The notes below the pieces were generated by a model. The model saw only the letters and a list, made by a program, of their open reading frames with translations. It did not search any database and was not told the origin of the DNA. From positions 434,001 through 498,000 of the forward strand of contig NZ_JAERRJ010000006.1 in NCBI RefSeq assembly GCF_016741815.1: 64,000 bases of DNA. The letters are read 5' to 3'. The stretch comes from Nocardia acididurans. GTDB lineage: Bacteria; Actinomycetota; Actinomycetes; Mycobacteriales; Mycobacteriaceae. Positions 24,307-32,856 of the stretch are shown one piece after another (position 1 is the stretch's first letter; each line of letters begins with the position of its first letter). Position numbers and translations under genes: made by a program.

Positions 24307-25776
24307 TTGAGAACGCTGACGCGCAATCGCGACATCGAACACTGGGACGCCGAGGACGTCGAGGCGTGGGAGGCCGGTGGCAAGGACATCGCTCGCCGCA
24401 ACCTGATCTGGTCGGTGTTCGCCGAGCACATCGGTTTCTCCGTGTGGACCATCTGGTCCGTCATGGTGCTGTTCATGCCGACCGATGTGTTCCACATCGA
24501 TCCCGCGGGCAAGTTCTTCCTGGGCGCGGTGCCGACGCTGGTCGGCGGTTTCATGCGGATTCCGTACACCGTCGCGACCGCCCGCTTCGGCGGCCGTAAC
24601 TGGACCATCTTCAGCGCGCTGGCGCTGCTGGTGCCGCTGCTGCTGACGCTGTACTTCATCAATCAGCCGGGCACCTCGTACACGACCTTCCTGATCATCG
24701 CGGCGTTCGCGGGTCTGGGCGGCGGCAACTTCTCGTCGTCGATGTCGAATATCAACGTCTTCTACCCGCAGCGGCTCAAGGGCTGGGCGCTGGGTATGAA
24801 CGCGGGCGGCGGCAATATCGGCGTGCCGGTGATCCAGCTGATCGGTCTCGCGGTGATCGCGACCCTGGGCAATGCCTACGGCAACGCCTCGGTGGTCTGC
24901 GTGATCTACATGATCGCGGTCGTGGTCGCGGCGCTCGGCGCGGCGCTGTACATGGACAACGTCAAGAATCAGAAGGCCGATCTGTCCTTCATGATCACGG
25001 CGCTCAAGGTGCCGCAGTCCTGGGCCATCGCCTTCCTCTACATCGGCACCTTCGGGTCGTTCATCGGCTACTCCTTCGCCTTCGGCCAGGTGCTGCAGAT
25101 CAACTTCAAGGCCGGTGGCGCGACGGCCGCCCAGGCCGCGCTGCACGCCGCGTCGATCGCCTTCATCGGCCCGCTGCTCGGTTCGATCGTCCGCCCGTAC
25201 GGCGGCAAGTGGGCCGACCGCATCGGCGGCAGCCGGGTCACCCTGTACATGTTCGGCGCGATGACCGCCGCGGCCGTGCTGGTGATCACCGCGAGTGCGC
25301 TGGGGGATCGGGCGGGCCGCCCGACCGGTCCGGTGCTGGGTCTGATGATCGCCGGTTTCGTGGCGCTGTTCGTGATCTCGGGTCTGGCCAACGGCGCGGT
25401 CACCAAGATCATCCCGTCCGTGTTCGAAGCGAAATCCCGCAGCCTGCCCGGTGATTCGGCCACCCGCGCCGCCTGGTCGCAGAACTGCTCCGGATCGCTC
25501 ATCGGTTTCGTCGGCGCGATCGGCGCGCTGGGCGGCGTCGGCATCAACCTGATGCTGCGCACCTCCTACGCCTCCACCAACTCCGCGACCACCGCGTTCT
25601 GCGTCTTCATGGCCTTCTACGTGCTGTGCGCCACGGTCTGCTGGACGGTGTTCATCCGCCGCCCGAGCGCCAAGTCCCTGGCCTCCGACTCCGATGTCGT
25701 GGTCGAGGCCGAGGCGCTGGTGCTGGAAGCCGAAGCACACTCCGATCCCACGTCCACCTCGTCGGCGCGAGCCTGA
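24307..25776 (+). CDS. narK2: NarK-type nitrate transporter, first gene of the nir operon
   Basis: A 489-residue NNP-family transporter with about twelve helices. Nitrate signatures are GLGGGNFSSSMSNINVFYP and GLANGAVTKIIPSVF. The start is TTG at 24307, supported by GGAGG five to nine bases before it. The tail after the last helix is acidic (residues 455-489). It is only 29 bases before nirB and would supply nitrate or nitrite to the cytosolic reductase. It and narK at 20369 are clear paralogs in opposite orientation. A GlnR-like box precedes it. Confidence 0.92.
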   Translation: MRTLTRNRDIEHWDAEDVEAWEAGGKDIARRNLIWSVFAEHIGFSVWTIWSVMVLFMPTDVFHIDPAGKFFLGAVPTLVGGFMRIPYTVATARFGGRNWTIFSALALLVPLLLTLYFINQPGTSYTTFLIIAAFAGLGGGNFSSSMSNINVFYPQRLKGWALGMNAGGGNIGVPVIQLIGLAVIATLGNAYGNASVVCVIYMIAVVVAALGAALYMDNVKNQKADLSFMITALKVPQSWAIAFLYIGTFGSFIGYSFAFGQVLQINFKAGGATAAQAALHAASIAFIGPLLGSIVRPYGGKWADRIGGSRVTLYMFGAMTAAAVLVITASALGDRAGRPTGPVLGLMIAGFVALFVISGLANGAVTKIIPSVFEAKSRSLPGDSATRAAWSQNCSGSLIGFVGAIGALGGVGINLMLRTSYASTNSATTAFCVFMAFYVLCATVCWTVFIRRPSAKSLASDSDVVVEAEALVLEAEAHSDPTSTSSARA

Positions 25777-25805
25777 CCGAATCCCCTTCCACCGAAAGGA
25801 CTGTC

Positions 25806-28355
25806 ATGACGAACACAGTCGAACGCAAGACCGCGGTGGTTGTCGGCCACGGAATGGTCGGACACCGCTTCGTAGAGGCGCTGCGCTCCCGCGACGAGGC
25901 CGCGACCTGGCAGGTCGTCGTGCTCAGCGAGGAGGCCCTGCCCGCCTACGACCGCGTGGGACTGTCCTCCTACGTCGGCGCCTGGCAGGCGGAAGCCCTT
26001 GCGCTGCAGGGCAATACCTACGACGGCGACACCCTGGTGGACCTGCGCCTGGGCGTGCGCGCCGATTCCATCGACCGGGACGGCCGCAAGGTCGTCACCT
26101 CCACCGGTGACGTGATCGGTTACGACGCACTGGTTCTCGCGACCGGCTCGTACGCCTTCGTGCCGCCGGTGCCCGGCCACGATCACGCCAACTGCTACGT
26201 GTACCGCACCATCGAGGATCTGGACGGCATCCGCGCCACCGCCGAGGCCGCCGGTCCCGGCGCGGTCGGCGTGGTCGTCGGCGGCGGTCTGCTCGGTCTC
26301 GAGGCCGCGAACGCGCTGCGCCTCATGGGCATGACCCCGCACGTCGTCGAATTCGCACCGCGCCTGATGCCGGTGCAGGTCGACGAGGGCGGCGGCGCGA
26401 TCCTGGAGAAGCTGGTCACCGATCTGGGCCTGCATGTGCACACCGGTGTCGGCACCGCCGCCATCGAGGAGTCCGAGAACGGCCTGCAGGTGAAGCTGTC
26501 CGATGATTCGGTCATCGACGCCTCGCTGGTGGTGTTCTCCGCCGGTATCCGCCCGCGTGACCAGATCGCCCGCGACGCCGGCCTGGAGGTCGGCCAGCGC
26601 GGCGGTGTCATCACCGACCTGGGCATGCAGACCTCCGACCCGTACATCTACGCCGTCGGTGAGGTCGCCGCGGTGGAGGGCGTCTGCTACGGCCTGGTCG
26701 CCCCCGGTTACAGCACCGCCGAGATCGTCGCCGACCGCCTGCTGGGCGGCGCGGGCGAGTTCCCGGGCGCGGATCTGTCCACCAAGCTGAAGCTGCTCGG
26801 TGTGGACGTGGCCTCCTTCGGTGACGCGTTCGGCACCACCGAGGGCGCGCTGTCGGTCGTGCTGCACGACGCGGCCAAGGGCACCTACGCCAAGCTCGTC
26901 GTCTCCGATGACGCCGAGACCCTGCTGGGCGGCATCCTGGTCGGTGACGCCTCGGCGTACGCGGCCTTGCGTCCCCTGGTCGGTTCCAAGCTGCCCGCCG
27001 ATCCGGCCTCGCTGATCTCCCCGGCGGGTGCGGAACTGGGCGCGGACGCGCTGCCGGACGAGGCGCAGATCTGCTCCTGCAACAACGTCTCCAAGGGCGC
27101 GATCTGCGGGGCCATCGCCGACGGCGCCTGCGACGTGCCCGCCATCAAGAGCTGCACCAACGCCGGAACCTCCTGCGGCGGTTGCGTTCCCATGCTCAAG
27201 AAGCTGCTGGAGCAGTCCGGCGTCGAGGTCTCGAAGTCGCTGTGCGAGCACTTCTCGCAGTCGCGCGCCGAGCTGTTCCACATCGTGCAGTCGACCGGCA
27301 TCCGCACCTTCTCGGCGCTGATCGCCAAGTACGGCAAGGGCACCGGCTGCGATATCTGCAAGCCGACCGTCGCCTCCATCCTGGCCTCGACCTCGAGCGA
27401 TCACATCCTCGACGGCGAGCAGGCCGCACTGCAGGACACCAACGACCACTTCCTGGCCAACCTGCAGAAGAACGGCACCTACTCGGTGGTGCCGCGCATG
27501 CCCGGCGGTGAGGTGACCGCCGAGCAGCTCATCACCATCGGTGAGGTGGCCAAGGAGTTCGGCCTGTACGTGAAGGTCACCGGCGGTCAGCGCATCGACC
27601 TGTTCGGCGCGCGCGTGGAGCAGCTGCCGCTGATCTGGAAGCGCCTGGTGGACGCGGGCATGGAATCCGGTCACGCGTACGGCAAGTCGCTGCGCACGGT
27701 GAAGTCCTGCGTCGGCTCCACCTGGTGCCGCTACGGCCAGATGGATTCGGTCGGCATGGCGGTGCTGCTCGAAAAGCGTTACCGCGGTCTGCGTTCCCCG
27801 CACAAGCTGAAGCTGGCCGTGTCGGGTTGCGCGCGCGAGTGCGCGGAGGCGCGCGGCAAGGATGTCGGCGTCATCGCCACCGAGCACGGCTGGAACCTGT
27901 ACGTGGGCGGCAACGGTGGTCTGACCCCGAAGCACGCGGTGCTGCTGGCCGGTGATCTGGACGATGAGACGCTGATCCGCTACATCGATCGCTACCTGAT
28001 GTTCTATATCCGCACCGCGGACCGGCTGCAGCGCACCGCGCCGTGGCAGGAGGCCCTCGAGGGCGGCATGGACTACCTCAAGGCCGTCATCTGCGACGAC
28101 AGCCTTGGCATCGCCGAGGACCTGGAAGCAGCCATGGAACGCCACGTGGACGGCTACAAGGACGAGTGGGCCGCGGTGCTCGAGGACGAGGGCAAGCTCT
28201 CGCGCTTCGTGTCCTTCGTGAACGCCCCGGAAGAGGCCGACCCGACCATCTCCTTCGACGACAGCGGTGAGCGCAAGGTGCCCGTACTGCTCGGAATTCC
28301 GGACATTCCGGTCGCGGTGTCCGGCGACACAGCATCCGCCACGCACGGGAAATGA
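25806..28355 (+). CDS. nirB: Assimilatory nitrite reductase, large subunit
   Basis: An 849-residue NADH-dependent nitrite reductase subunit reducing nitrite to ammonium. An FAD/NAD part comes first (GHGMVG at 14-19, ATGS at 112-115, GGGLLGLEA at 159-167). A BFD-like [2Fe-2S] site follows with cysteines 423, 425, 457 and 460. Then come the ferredoxin-like and siroheme/[4Fe-4S] domains with cysteines 635, 641, 675 and 679. The ATG at 25806 follows GAAAGGA. All expected ligands are present and the length is normal. It is followed by nirD and the siroheme genes. Confidence 0.97.
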   Translation: MTNTVERKTAVVVGHGMVGHRFVEALRSRDEAATWQVVVLSEEALPAYDRVGLSSYVGAWQAEALALQGNTYDGDTLVDLRLGVRADSIDRDGRKVVTSTGDVIGYDALVLATGSYAFVPPVPGHDHANCYVYRTIEDLDGIRATAEAAGPGAVGVVVGGGLLGLEAANALRLMGMTPHVVEFAPRLMPVQVDEGGGAILEKLVTDLGLHVHTGVGTAAIEESENGLQVKLSDDSVIDASLVVFSAGIRPRDQIARDAGLEVGQRGGVITDLGMQTSDPYIYAVGEVAAVEGVCYGLVAPGYSTAEIVADRLLGGAGEFPGADLSTKLKLLGVDVASFGDAFGTTEGALSVVLHDAAKGTYAKLVVSDDAETLLGGILVGDASAYAALRPLVGSKLPADPASLISPAGAELGADALPDEAQICSCNNVSKGAICGAIADGACDVPAIKSCTNAGTSCGGCVPMLKKLLEQSGVEVSKSLCEHFSQSRAELFHIVQSTGIRTFSALIAKYGKGTGCDICKPTVASILASTSSDHILDGEQAALQDTNDHFLANLQKNGTYSVVPRMPGGEVTAEQLITIGEVAKEFGLYVKVTGGQRIDLFGARVEQLPLIWKRLVDAGMESGHAYGKSLRTVKSCVGSTWCRYGQMDSVGMAVLLEKRYRGLRSPHKLKLAVSGCARECAEARGKDVGVIATEHGWNLYVGGNGGLTPKHAVLLAGDLDDETLIRYIDRYLMFYIRTADRLQRTAPWQEALEGGMDYLKAVICDDSLGIAEDLEAAMERHVDGYKDEWAAVLEDEGKLSRFVSFVNAPEEADPTISFDDSGERKVPVLLGIPDIPVAVSGDTASATHGK

Positions 28356-28420
28356 CCGCTTAACCGCTTGGAAACAGGGCGTCGGTACCAATAGGTAAGG
28401 CGTTCGGAGGAGAGTTACCG

Positions 28421-28813
28421 ATGACCGTAATCGACACACCCGGTACCCACACCAGCATCAGTGGCTGGACCCAGGCTTGCCGGCTGGACTACCTGATTCC
28501 AGGCCGCGGCGTGGCGGTTCTGCTGAAGGGCGGCCGTCAGGCGGCCCTGTTCCTGACCGACGGCGGCACCCTGTACGCCGTCGGCAATATCGATCCGTTC
28601 GGGCGTGCGGCGGTCATGTCGCGCGGCCTGGTGGGTGACCGCGGTGGTGTGCCGGTGGTGGCGTCGCCGCTGCTCAAGCAGGCGTTCTCGCTGATCGACG
28701 GCCGCTGCCTGGACGACGAGGCGCAGAGCCTGCCCGTCTACGCGGTCAAGGTCGCCGACGGTGTGGTCTCGGTGTCCAACGACCCCCTGGCCTTTCCGGG
28801 CGGTACGGCATGA
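28421..28813 (+). CDS. nirD: Nitrite reductase, small subunit
   Basis: A 130-residue Rieske-fold protein of the NirD type. The Cys/His pairs that bind a [2Fe-2S] cluster in true Rieske proteins are absent, as usual for NirD, so it acts as a structural partner of NirB. The sequence RGVAVLLKGGRQAALF and YAVGNIDPFGRAAVMSRG are typical. GGAGGAGAG precedes the ATG. Its last four bases overlap the next gene's start (ATGA), so translation is coupled. Confidence 0.95.
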   Translation: MTVIDTPGTHTSISGWTQACRLDYLIPGRGVAVLLKGGRQAALFLTDGGTLYAVGNIDPFGRAAVMSRGLVGDRGGVPVVASPLLKQAFSLIDGRCLDDEAQSLPVYAVKVADGVVSVSNDPLAFPGGTA

Positions 28814-30387
28814 CCGAGGTCGACGCGGGTACCCCGCTTGCCGGTTTCACCGTCGGTATCACCGCGGCGCGGCGCTCGGACGAGCTGGCCACGCTGCTGC
28901 AGCGCCGGGGCGCGAACATCGTCTCCGCTCCGGCCATCCGGATCATCCCGCTGGCGGACGACACCGAGCTGGAGCGCGTGACGCGCCAGCTGGTGGCCGA
29001 GCCGCCGCAGATCACGGTGGCCACCACCGGAATCGGCTTCCGCGGCTGGATGGAGGCGGCCGAGGGCTGGGGCCTGGCCGAGGAACTGCGCGAAACCCTG
29101 GGCTCCACAAGGATGCTGGCGCGCGGACCCAAGGCGAAGGGCGCCATCCGCGCCGCCGAGCTGCGCGAAGAATGGTCTCCCGCTTCGGAATCCTCCGCCG
29201 AGGTGCTGGATCATCTGCTGGCCCAAGGGGTCGAGGGCGTGCGCATCGCGGTGCAGCTGCACGGCGCGACCACCGAGTGGGAGCCGGTGCCGGACTTCTG
29301 TGAGGTATTGCGCTGTGCCGGAGCGGATGTCGTTCCGGTGCCGGTGTACCGCTGGATCCCGCCCGAGGACCGCACCCCGATGGACCGGCTCATCGAGGCC
29401 ATCGTGACGGCGGGCATCGACTGCGTCACCTTCACCAGCGCACCGGCCGTGGCCTCACTGCTCATGCGCGCCAAGGAAACCGGCCTGCTGGAAGCGGTGC
29501 TGCACGCGCTGCGCGGCCGGGTGCTGCCCGCCTGCGTCGGCCCGATCACCGCGGCTCCCCTGGAGGAGCTGGGCGTGCCCACCTCCATGCCCGGACGCGC
29601 CCGCCTGGGCGCCCTGGCCCGCCACGTCGCCGAAGAACTTCCCCGGCGCGCCAACCGAATTCAGGCCGCCGGCCACATTCTGTCCGTCCGCGGCGCTTGC
29701 GTGGTCGTGGACGGTCAGGTCCGCCAGCTCGCCCCCGCCCCCATGGCCCTGATGCGCTCCCTGGCCCGCCAGCCCGGCCGCGTCGTCTCCCGCGAGGACC
29801 TGCTCGCCGCCCTCCCCGGCGGCGGCGAGGACACCCACGCCGTCGAAACCGCCATCGCCCGCCTCCGCGCCGGCCTCGGCACCCCCAAAGCCATCCAAAC
29901 CGTGGTCAAACGCGGCTACCGCCTGGCCCTCGACCCCGCTGAATGCGCCGACGACCCCCGCCCCCTCACCCCGCCCGCCGCCGCCCGCCCCGGTCCCGGC
30001 CGGGCCGCCTTCGGCCCCCGCCAGGACTTCCCGGCAACCCGCGGCACCGGCGCGGCGCGCCCGGCCACCCCGCCCATCAACGGGACGACACGTCCGCCGG
30101 TCACCTCGACCGGCGGTAGCGCTCACCCGTCCGCGCCGATCGGCGGTGCCGCCCGCCCGGCGGCCACACCGGTGAACAGCGCCGCGCGTCCGGCGGCGAC
30201 GCCGGTGAACAGCGCCTCCCGCCCGGCGGCCACGCCGGTGAACAATGCCGCGCGTCCGGCGACGACCCCGGTGAACACCGCCGCCCGCCCGGCGACGACC
30301 CCGGTGAACAGCGCCGCGCGTCCGGTGACGGGCTCCGGCGCACCTGTTCGCGCCACTCGTCCGGCTCCCGTCGCGGGGGTCTGGTGA
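28810..30387 (+). CDS. Uroporphyrinogen-III synthase fused to a winged-helix domain (Rv0260c-like)
   Basis: A 525-residue fusion. Residues 1-270 are a HemD-type domain that closes hydroxymethylbilane to uroporphyrinogen III, the siroheme precursor. Residues about 290-380 are an OmpR/PhoB-type winged helix (MALMRSLARQPGRVVSREDLLAALP...VKRGYRLAL), so it may also bind DNA. From about 385 the chain is Pro/Ala-rich, with five and a half copies of an 11-residue unit (AARPAATPVNS) at 447-507. The same fusion without such a long tail occurs in mycobacteria as Rv0260c, near nitrate genes. It overlaps nirD at the start and the chelatase gene at the end by four bases each. Confidence 0.88.
   Translation: MTEVDAGTPLAGFTVGITAARRSDELATLLQRRGANIVSAPAIRIIPLADDTELERVTRQLVAEPPQITVATTGIGFRGWMEAAEGWGLAEELRETLGSTRMLARGPKAKGAIRAAELREEWSPASESSAEVLDHLLAQGVEGVRIAVQLHGATTEWEPVPDFCEVLRCAGADVVPVPVYRWIPPEDRTPMDRLIEAIVTAGIDCVTFTSAPAVASLLMRAKETGLLEAVLHALRGRVLPACVGPITAAPLEELGVPTSMPGRARLGALARHVAEELPRRANRIQAAGHILSVRGACVVVDGQVRQLAPAPMALMRSLARQPGRVVSREDLLAALPGGGEDTHAVETAIARLRAGLGTPKAIQTVVKRGYRLALDPAECADDPRPLTPPAAARPGPGRAAFGPRQDFPATRGTGAARPATPPINGTTRPPVTSTGGSAHPSAPIGGAARPAATPVNSAARPAATPVNSASRPAATPVNNAARPATTPVNTAARPATTPVNSAARPVTGSGAPVRATRPAPVAGVW
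30148..30330 (+). repeat. 33-bp tandem repeat encoding AARPAATPVNS units
   Basis: Five full 33-base units begin at 30148, 30181, 30214, 30247 and 30280, with a partial sixth at 30313. Each keeps the reading frame and encodes 11 residues with small changes. It forms part of the disordered tail of the HemD/winged-helix protein. Confidence 0.9.
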
Positions 30388-31247
30388 GTACCCCGGCGCT
30401 GGTCCTGGTCGCCCACGGCACCAGGAGCGCGCGCGGTGTACAGATGATCGCCGCGCTGGCGGAGGCTGTGGCTCATGAGTTCAGCGGCCCGAGCCCGGTG
30501 AGCGGTAACGCCCTTGACTTCGGTGCGCCGGGCAATGCGGCCGGTATCCACGAGTGCGGGCGGTCGGCCGCTGTGCCCGGTGGTCGTCCCGAATTCAGCT
30601 CTGCCCCTGCGATTTCCGGTGCGGTTTTCGGGGCCGCGCCGGTACCGCGGGTGCGGACGGCGTTCGTGGATGTGCTGGGGCCGTCCCCGGCCGAGGTGCT
30701 GCGGGATCTGGATCCCGTTCCCGCCGTGGTGGTTCCGGCCTTCCTGGCCTCGGGCTATCACGTCTATCAGGACGTGCCGCGAGAGGTGGCCGCGAGCGAG
30801 CACGCAGCGGTCGCGGTCACCCACGCGATGGGTCCGGATCCGGCGCTGGCCGCGGTCATGCGGATGCGATTGGTGGACGCGGGCTGGCGTCCGGGTGACG
30901 CGGTGGTCATGGCCGCCGCGGGCTCTTCGGACGCGCGGGCGCGTAAGGATGTCAAGCGTGCCGCGGGCATGCTGGCCGAGCAGATCGGTGCGCCGGTCCG
31001 CCTGGCCTATATCGCCACCGGTGCACCGCGAGTACCGGAAGTCGTTGCCGCCGTGCGTGCTTCGGGTGCCCGCCGGGTGTTCGTCGCCTCGTACCTCCTG
31101 GCGCACGGCCTGTTCCACGAGCGTCTGCACCAGGCGGGCGCGGACGGCGTGGCCGAGCCCATCGGCGTCCACCCGTCGGTGGTCCGCCTGATCGCCGACC
31201 GCTACCACGCCGGGGCCCACACCCTGGTGCCCGCCCGCGTGGCGTGA
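30384..31247 (+). CDS. Sirohydrochlorin chelatase (CbiX/SirB family, Rv0259c-like)
   Basis: A 287-residue two-half chelatase that inserts iron into sirohydrochlorin to finish siroheme for NirB. The catalytic region AHGTRS has histidine 11, GYHVYQDVP has histidine 126, and the second half contains AAGSSD and LAHGLFHERL. Residues about 35-88 form a Gly/Ala/Pro-rich insertion in the first half that I do not expect in the compact family. The GTG start overlaps the previous stop by four bases. It ends the nir operon. Cobalt in place of iron is possible by family, but the nir context favours iron. Confidence 0.88.
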   Translation: MSTPALVLVAHGTRSARGVQMIAALAEAVAHEFSGPSPVSGNALDFGAPGNAAGIHECGRSAAVPGGRPEFSSAPAISGAVFGAAPVPRVRTAFVDVLGPSPAEVLRDLDPVPAVVVPAFLASGYHVYQDVPREVAASEHAAVAVTHAMGPDPALAAVMRMRLVDAGWRPGDAVVMAAAGSSDARARKDVKRAAGMLAEQIGAPVRLAYIATGAPRVPEVVAAVRASGARRVFVASYLLAHGLFHERLHQAGADGVAEPIGVHPSVVRLIADRYHAGAHTLVPARVA

Positions 31248-31343
31248 TCACCGCCTGACCAGCGATACAAGAAACCCTTCAGTACTTTCCAGGCTGGTGC
31301 CGCACACTGGAGTGCGACCACAGCAAGATCGGGAGGGATTTTC

Positions 31344-31517
31344 ATGAAGAAGCTCGTCGCCACCACCGGACTGCTCCTCGCCTGTGCCGCAGCCACTTTC
31401 GGCACCGCGCAGGCCGCTCCGGACCCGTGGGTCCAGGACCAGATCGACTGGGCCAACTGCCTGAACGCGGGCCACACCGCCGCCGAATGCCGCGTGATCC
31501 TGGACGGCAAGAAGTAG
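31344..31517 (+). CDS. Small secreted protein, 57 residues
   Basis: A short gene with all the signs of expression: GGGAGGG eight bases before ATG, a clear signal peptide (MKKLVATTGLLLACAAATFG then AQA cleavage at about 24) and a terminator 15 bases after the stop. The mature part is about 33 residues (APDPWVQDQIDWANCLNAGH...) with two cysteines at 39 and 49 that can form one disulfide. It resembles tiny exported actinobacterial proteins of unknown function. It is unrelated in sequence to the nir operon just before it. Confidence 0.8.
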   Translation: MKKLVATTGLLLACAAATFGTAQAAPDPWVQDQIDWANCLNAGHTAAECRVILDGKK

Positions 31518-31532
31518 GAATCCTCCGTCTCA

Positions 31533-31560
31533 CGGGCCGGTGCCATCGGGCACCGGCCCG
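31533..31560 (+). terminator. Terminator after the small secreted protein gene
   Basis: Twelve-base perfect arms CGGGCCGGTGCC and GGCACCGGCCCG around a four-base loop, 15 bases past the stop codon. No T tract, which is common in high-GC actinobacteria. Confidence 0.75.
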
Positions 31561-31697
31561 AGCTGCGTTCACTGCGCGAGCTGCCGTGATCAAGGCTCTG
31601 CCGCATGGGTGACCGAGGCCGTGGTGCCCTGACGCGACAGCGTCCGGTGACCGGGACGGTGATGTCTTCCCGTCGCACGCCGGGTCACGATGGTGGC

Positions 31698-32102
31698 ATG
31701 TCCGCCGAACATCCCGCCCGCCGCGCCGGTCTCGCCTCCCAGGCGGCGGTGCGCGCCAAGCGCAAGGACGAATGGCTGGCCCTGTTCGCCGCCGACGCCC
31801 GCGTGGAGGATCCGATCGGCGTCTCGCCCTACGACCCGGTGGGCGGCGGACACTTGGGCCATGCGGCCATCGCCGCCTTCTGGGACATGGCCATTGCGAA
31901 CAGCGTCATCGACTTCCGCTTCACCGATTCCTTCGCCTGCGGCGACGAGGTGGCCTTCGTCGGCACCATCCGCAGCGAGCGTGACGGCCGCGCGGTCGAA
32001 GTGGACGGCGCGTTCACCTACCGCGTCGCCGCCGACGGCAAAATCCTTGCGCTGCGGGCCTTCTGGGAGCTGCCGCGGGCGCGGGTCACACCGCTGAGCT
32101 GA
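31698..32102 (+). CDS. NTF2-like / SnoaL-type protein (ketosteroid-isomerase fold)
   Basis: A 134-residue protein with the NTF2-like layout: a first helix (RAKRKDEWLALFAADARVEDP), then GHLGHAAIAAFWDMAIA and strands ending in FTYRVAADGKILALRAFWELP. Members bind hydrophobic ligands such as steroids or polyketides; some are isomerases. The aspartate after ARVE is where ketosteroid isomerases have a catalytic acid, but I cannot assign the activity. ATG at 31698 begins the domain. It is convergent with the TetR gene 8 bases away. Confidence 0.75.
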   Translation: MSAEHPARRAGLASQAAVRAKRKDEWLALFAADARVEDPIGVSPYDPVGGGHLGHAAIAAFWDMAIANSVIDFRFTDSFACGDEVAFVGTIRSERDGRAVEVDGAFTYRVAADGKILALRAFWELPRARVTPLS

Positions 32103-32109
32103 TCCGCCG

Positions 32110-32742
32110 CTACTTCCCGGGCGTCTGCAGCGCCGGATACCAGATATCGGTGAGCACCACCGCGGCCTGTTCGGCGGTGACATCGAGCGTCCCCTGCATG
32201 GCCCATCGCGTGAAGAACCGCTCGAGCTGCGCGACGAGCAGCTCTATCCGCAGTTTCGCCTCGTCCTGCTGAGCCTCGGGCCAGCGGGACAGATACGAGG
32301 TCATCACATTGGGCAGCGCGAGAATGCCTTCGCGCGCCACCTCCCGGAATTCGGGTTCGAGCGTGGTGGCCTCGTCCCACGCCGGGAGCAGATCCTTGTA
32401 CTCCTGGAACCATTCGATCGCGCGCCGCATCCAGGCCGCGAATTCCTCGCGTGACCCGCTGTCGAGCACATGGTCCAGATCCTCGTAGAAGTGCTGGACG
32501 CTGGGCAGCGTGCCCTGTTCGGCGATGGCGCGCAGGACATCCGGTTTCCCGGTGAAGTGCAGATAGAAGGTGGCGCGACTGCAGCCGACGGCGGCGGCGA
32601 TGTCGTCGACGCGCACGGGCGCGTACCCCTGGGTGGTGAACAGCTGTTTGGCGGCCTCGATGAGACGGCTGCGGGTGAGGCGTTTCTGCTCGTCGCGCAG
32701 GGAGGTGCGACGGGTGGCCTCGGCGGGCTGTTCGGTCTGCAT
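32110..32742 (-). CDS. TetR-family regulator of the monooxygenase operon
   Basis: A 210-residue TetR protein. The helix-turn-helix is at about 20-65 (LIEAAKQLFTTQGYAPVRVD ... SRATFYLHFTGKPDVL). The ATG at 32742 is used; a GTG ten codons upstream would overlap the palindrome. It is divergent from the flavin monooxygenase operon, and a 31-bp palindrome at 32765-32795 sits 23 bases before this start. That arrangement strongly suggests it represses both itself and the operon, with release by a pathway substrate or its CoA ester. Confidence 0.9.
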   Translation of the reverse strand: MQTEQPAEATRRTSLRDEQKRLTRSRLIEAAKQLFTTQGYAPVRVDDIAAAVGCSRATFYLHFTGKPDVLRAIAEQGTLPSVQHFYEDLDHVLDSGSREEFAAWMRRAIEWFQEYKDLLPAWDEATTLEPEFREVAREGILALPNVMTSYLSRWPEAQQDEAKLRIELLVAQLERFFTRWAMQGTLDVTAEQAAVVLTDIWYPALQTPGK

Positions 32743-32764
32743 GCGGCCAATGATAGACGGTCGT

Positions 32765-32795
32765 ACATTCACTAGACATGGTGTCTAGTGAATGT
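32765..32795. promoter_or_regulatory. 31-bp palindromic operator (TetR type)
   Basis: Perfect 14-base arms, ACATTCACTAGACA and TGTCTAGTGAATGT, flank a three-base centre. It lies in the 114-base gap between the TetR and flavin monooxygenase starts. Length, symmetry and place are those of a TetR operator; the core TAGACA-N3-TGTCTA is distinctive enough to search for elsewhere. Confidence 0.88.
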
Positions 32796-32856
32796 TAGCG
32801 TGTGGGTCAGATCACGTCCGGCAGGGGAATGTGACCCGCCGAACCAGGAGAGTGAA

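Noticed and set aside
25617..28439. 940-residue minus-strand open frame opposite nirB
   Set aside because: nirB has every cofactor ligand in place on the plus strand; the antisense frame is a shadow of its codon pattern.
32788..32856. Longer monooxygenase start at 32788
   Set aside because: It would lie inside the palindromic operator and lacks a ribosome site; TTG at 32857 has AGGAG at good spacing.
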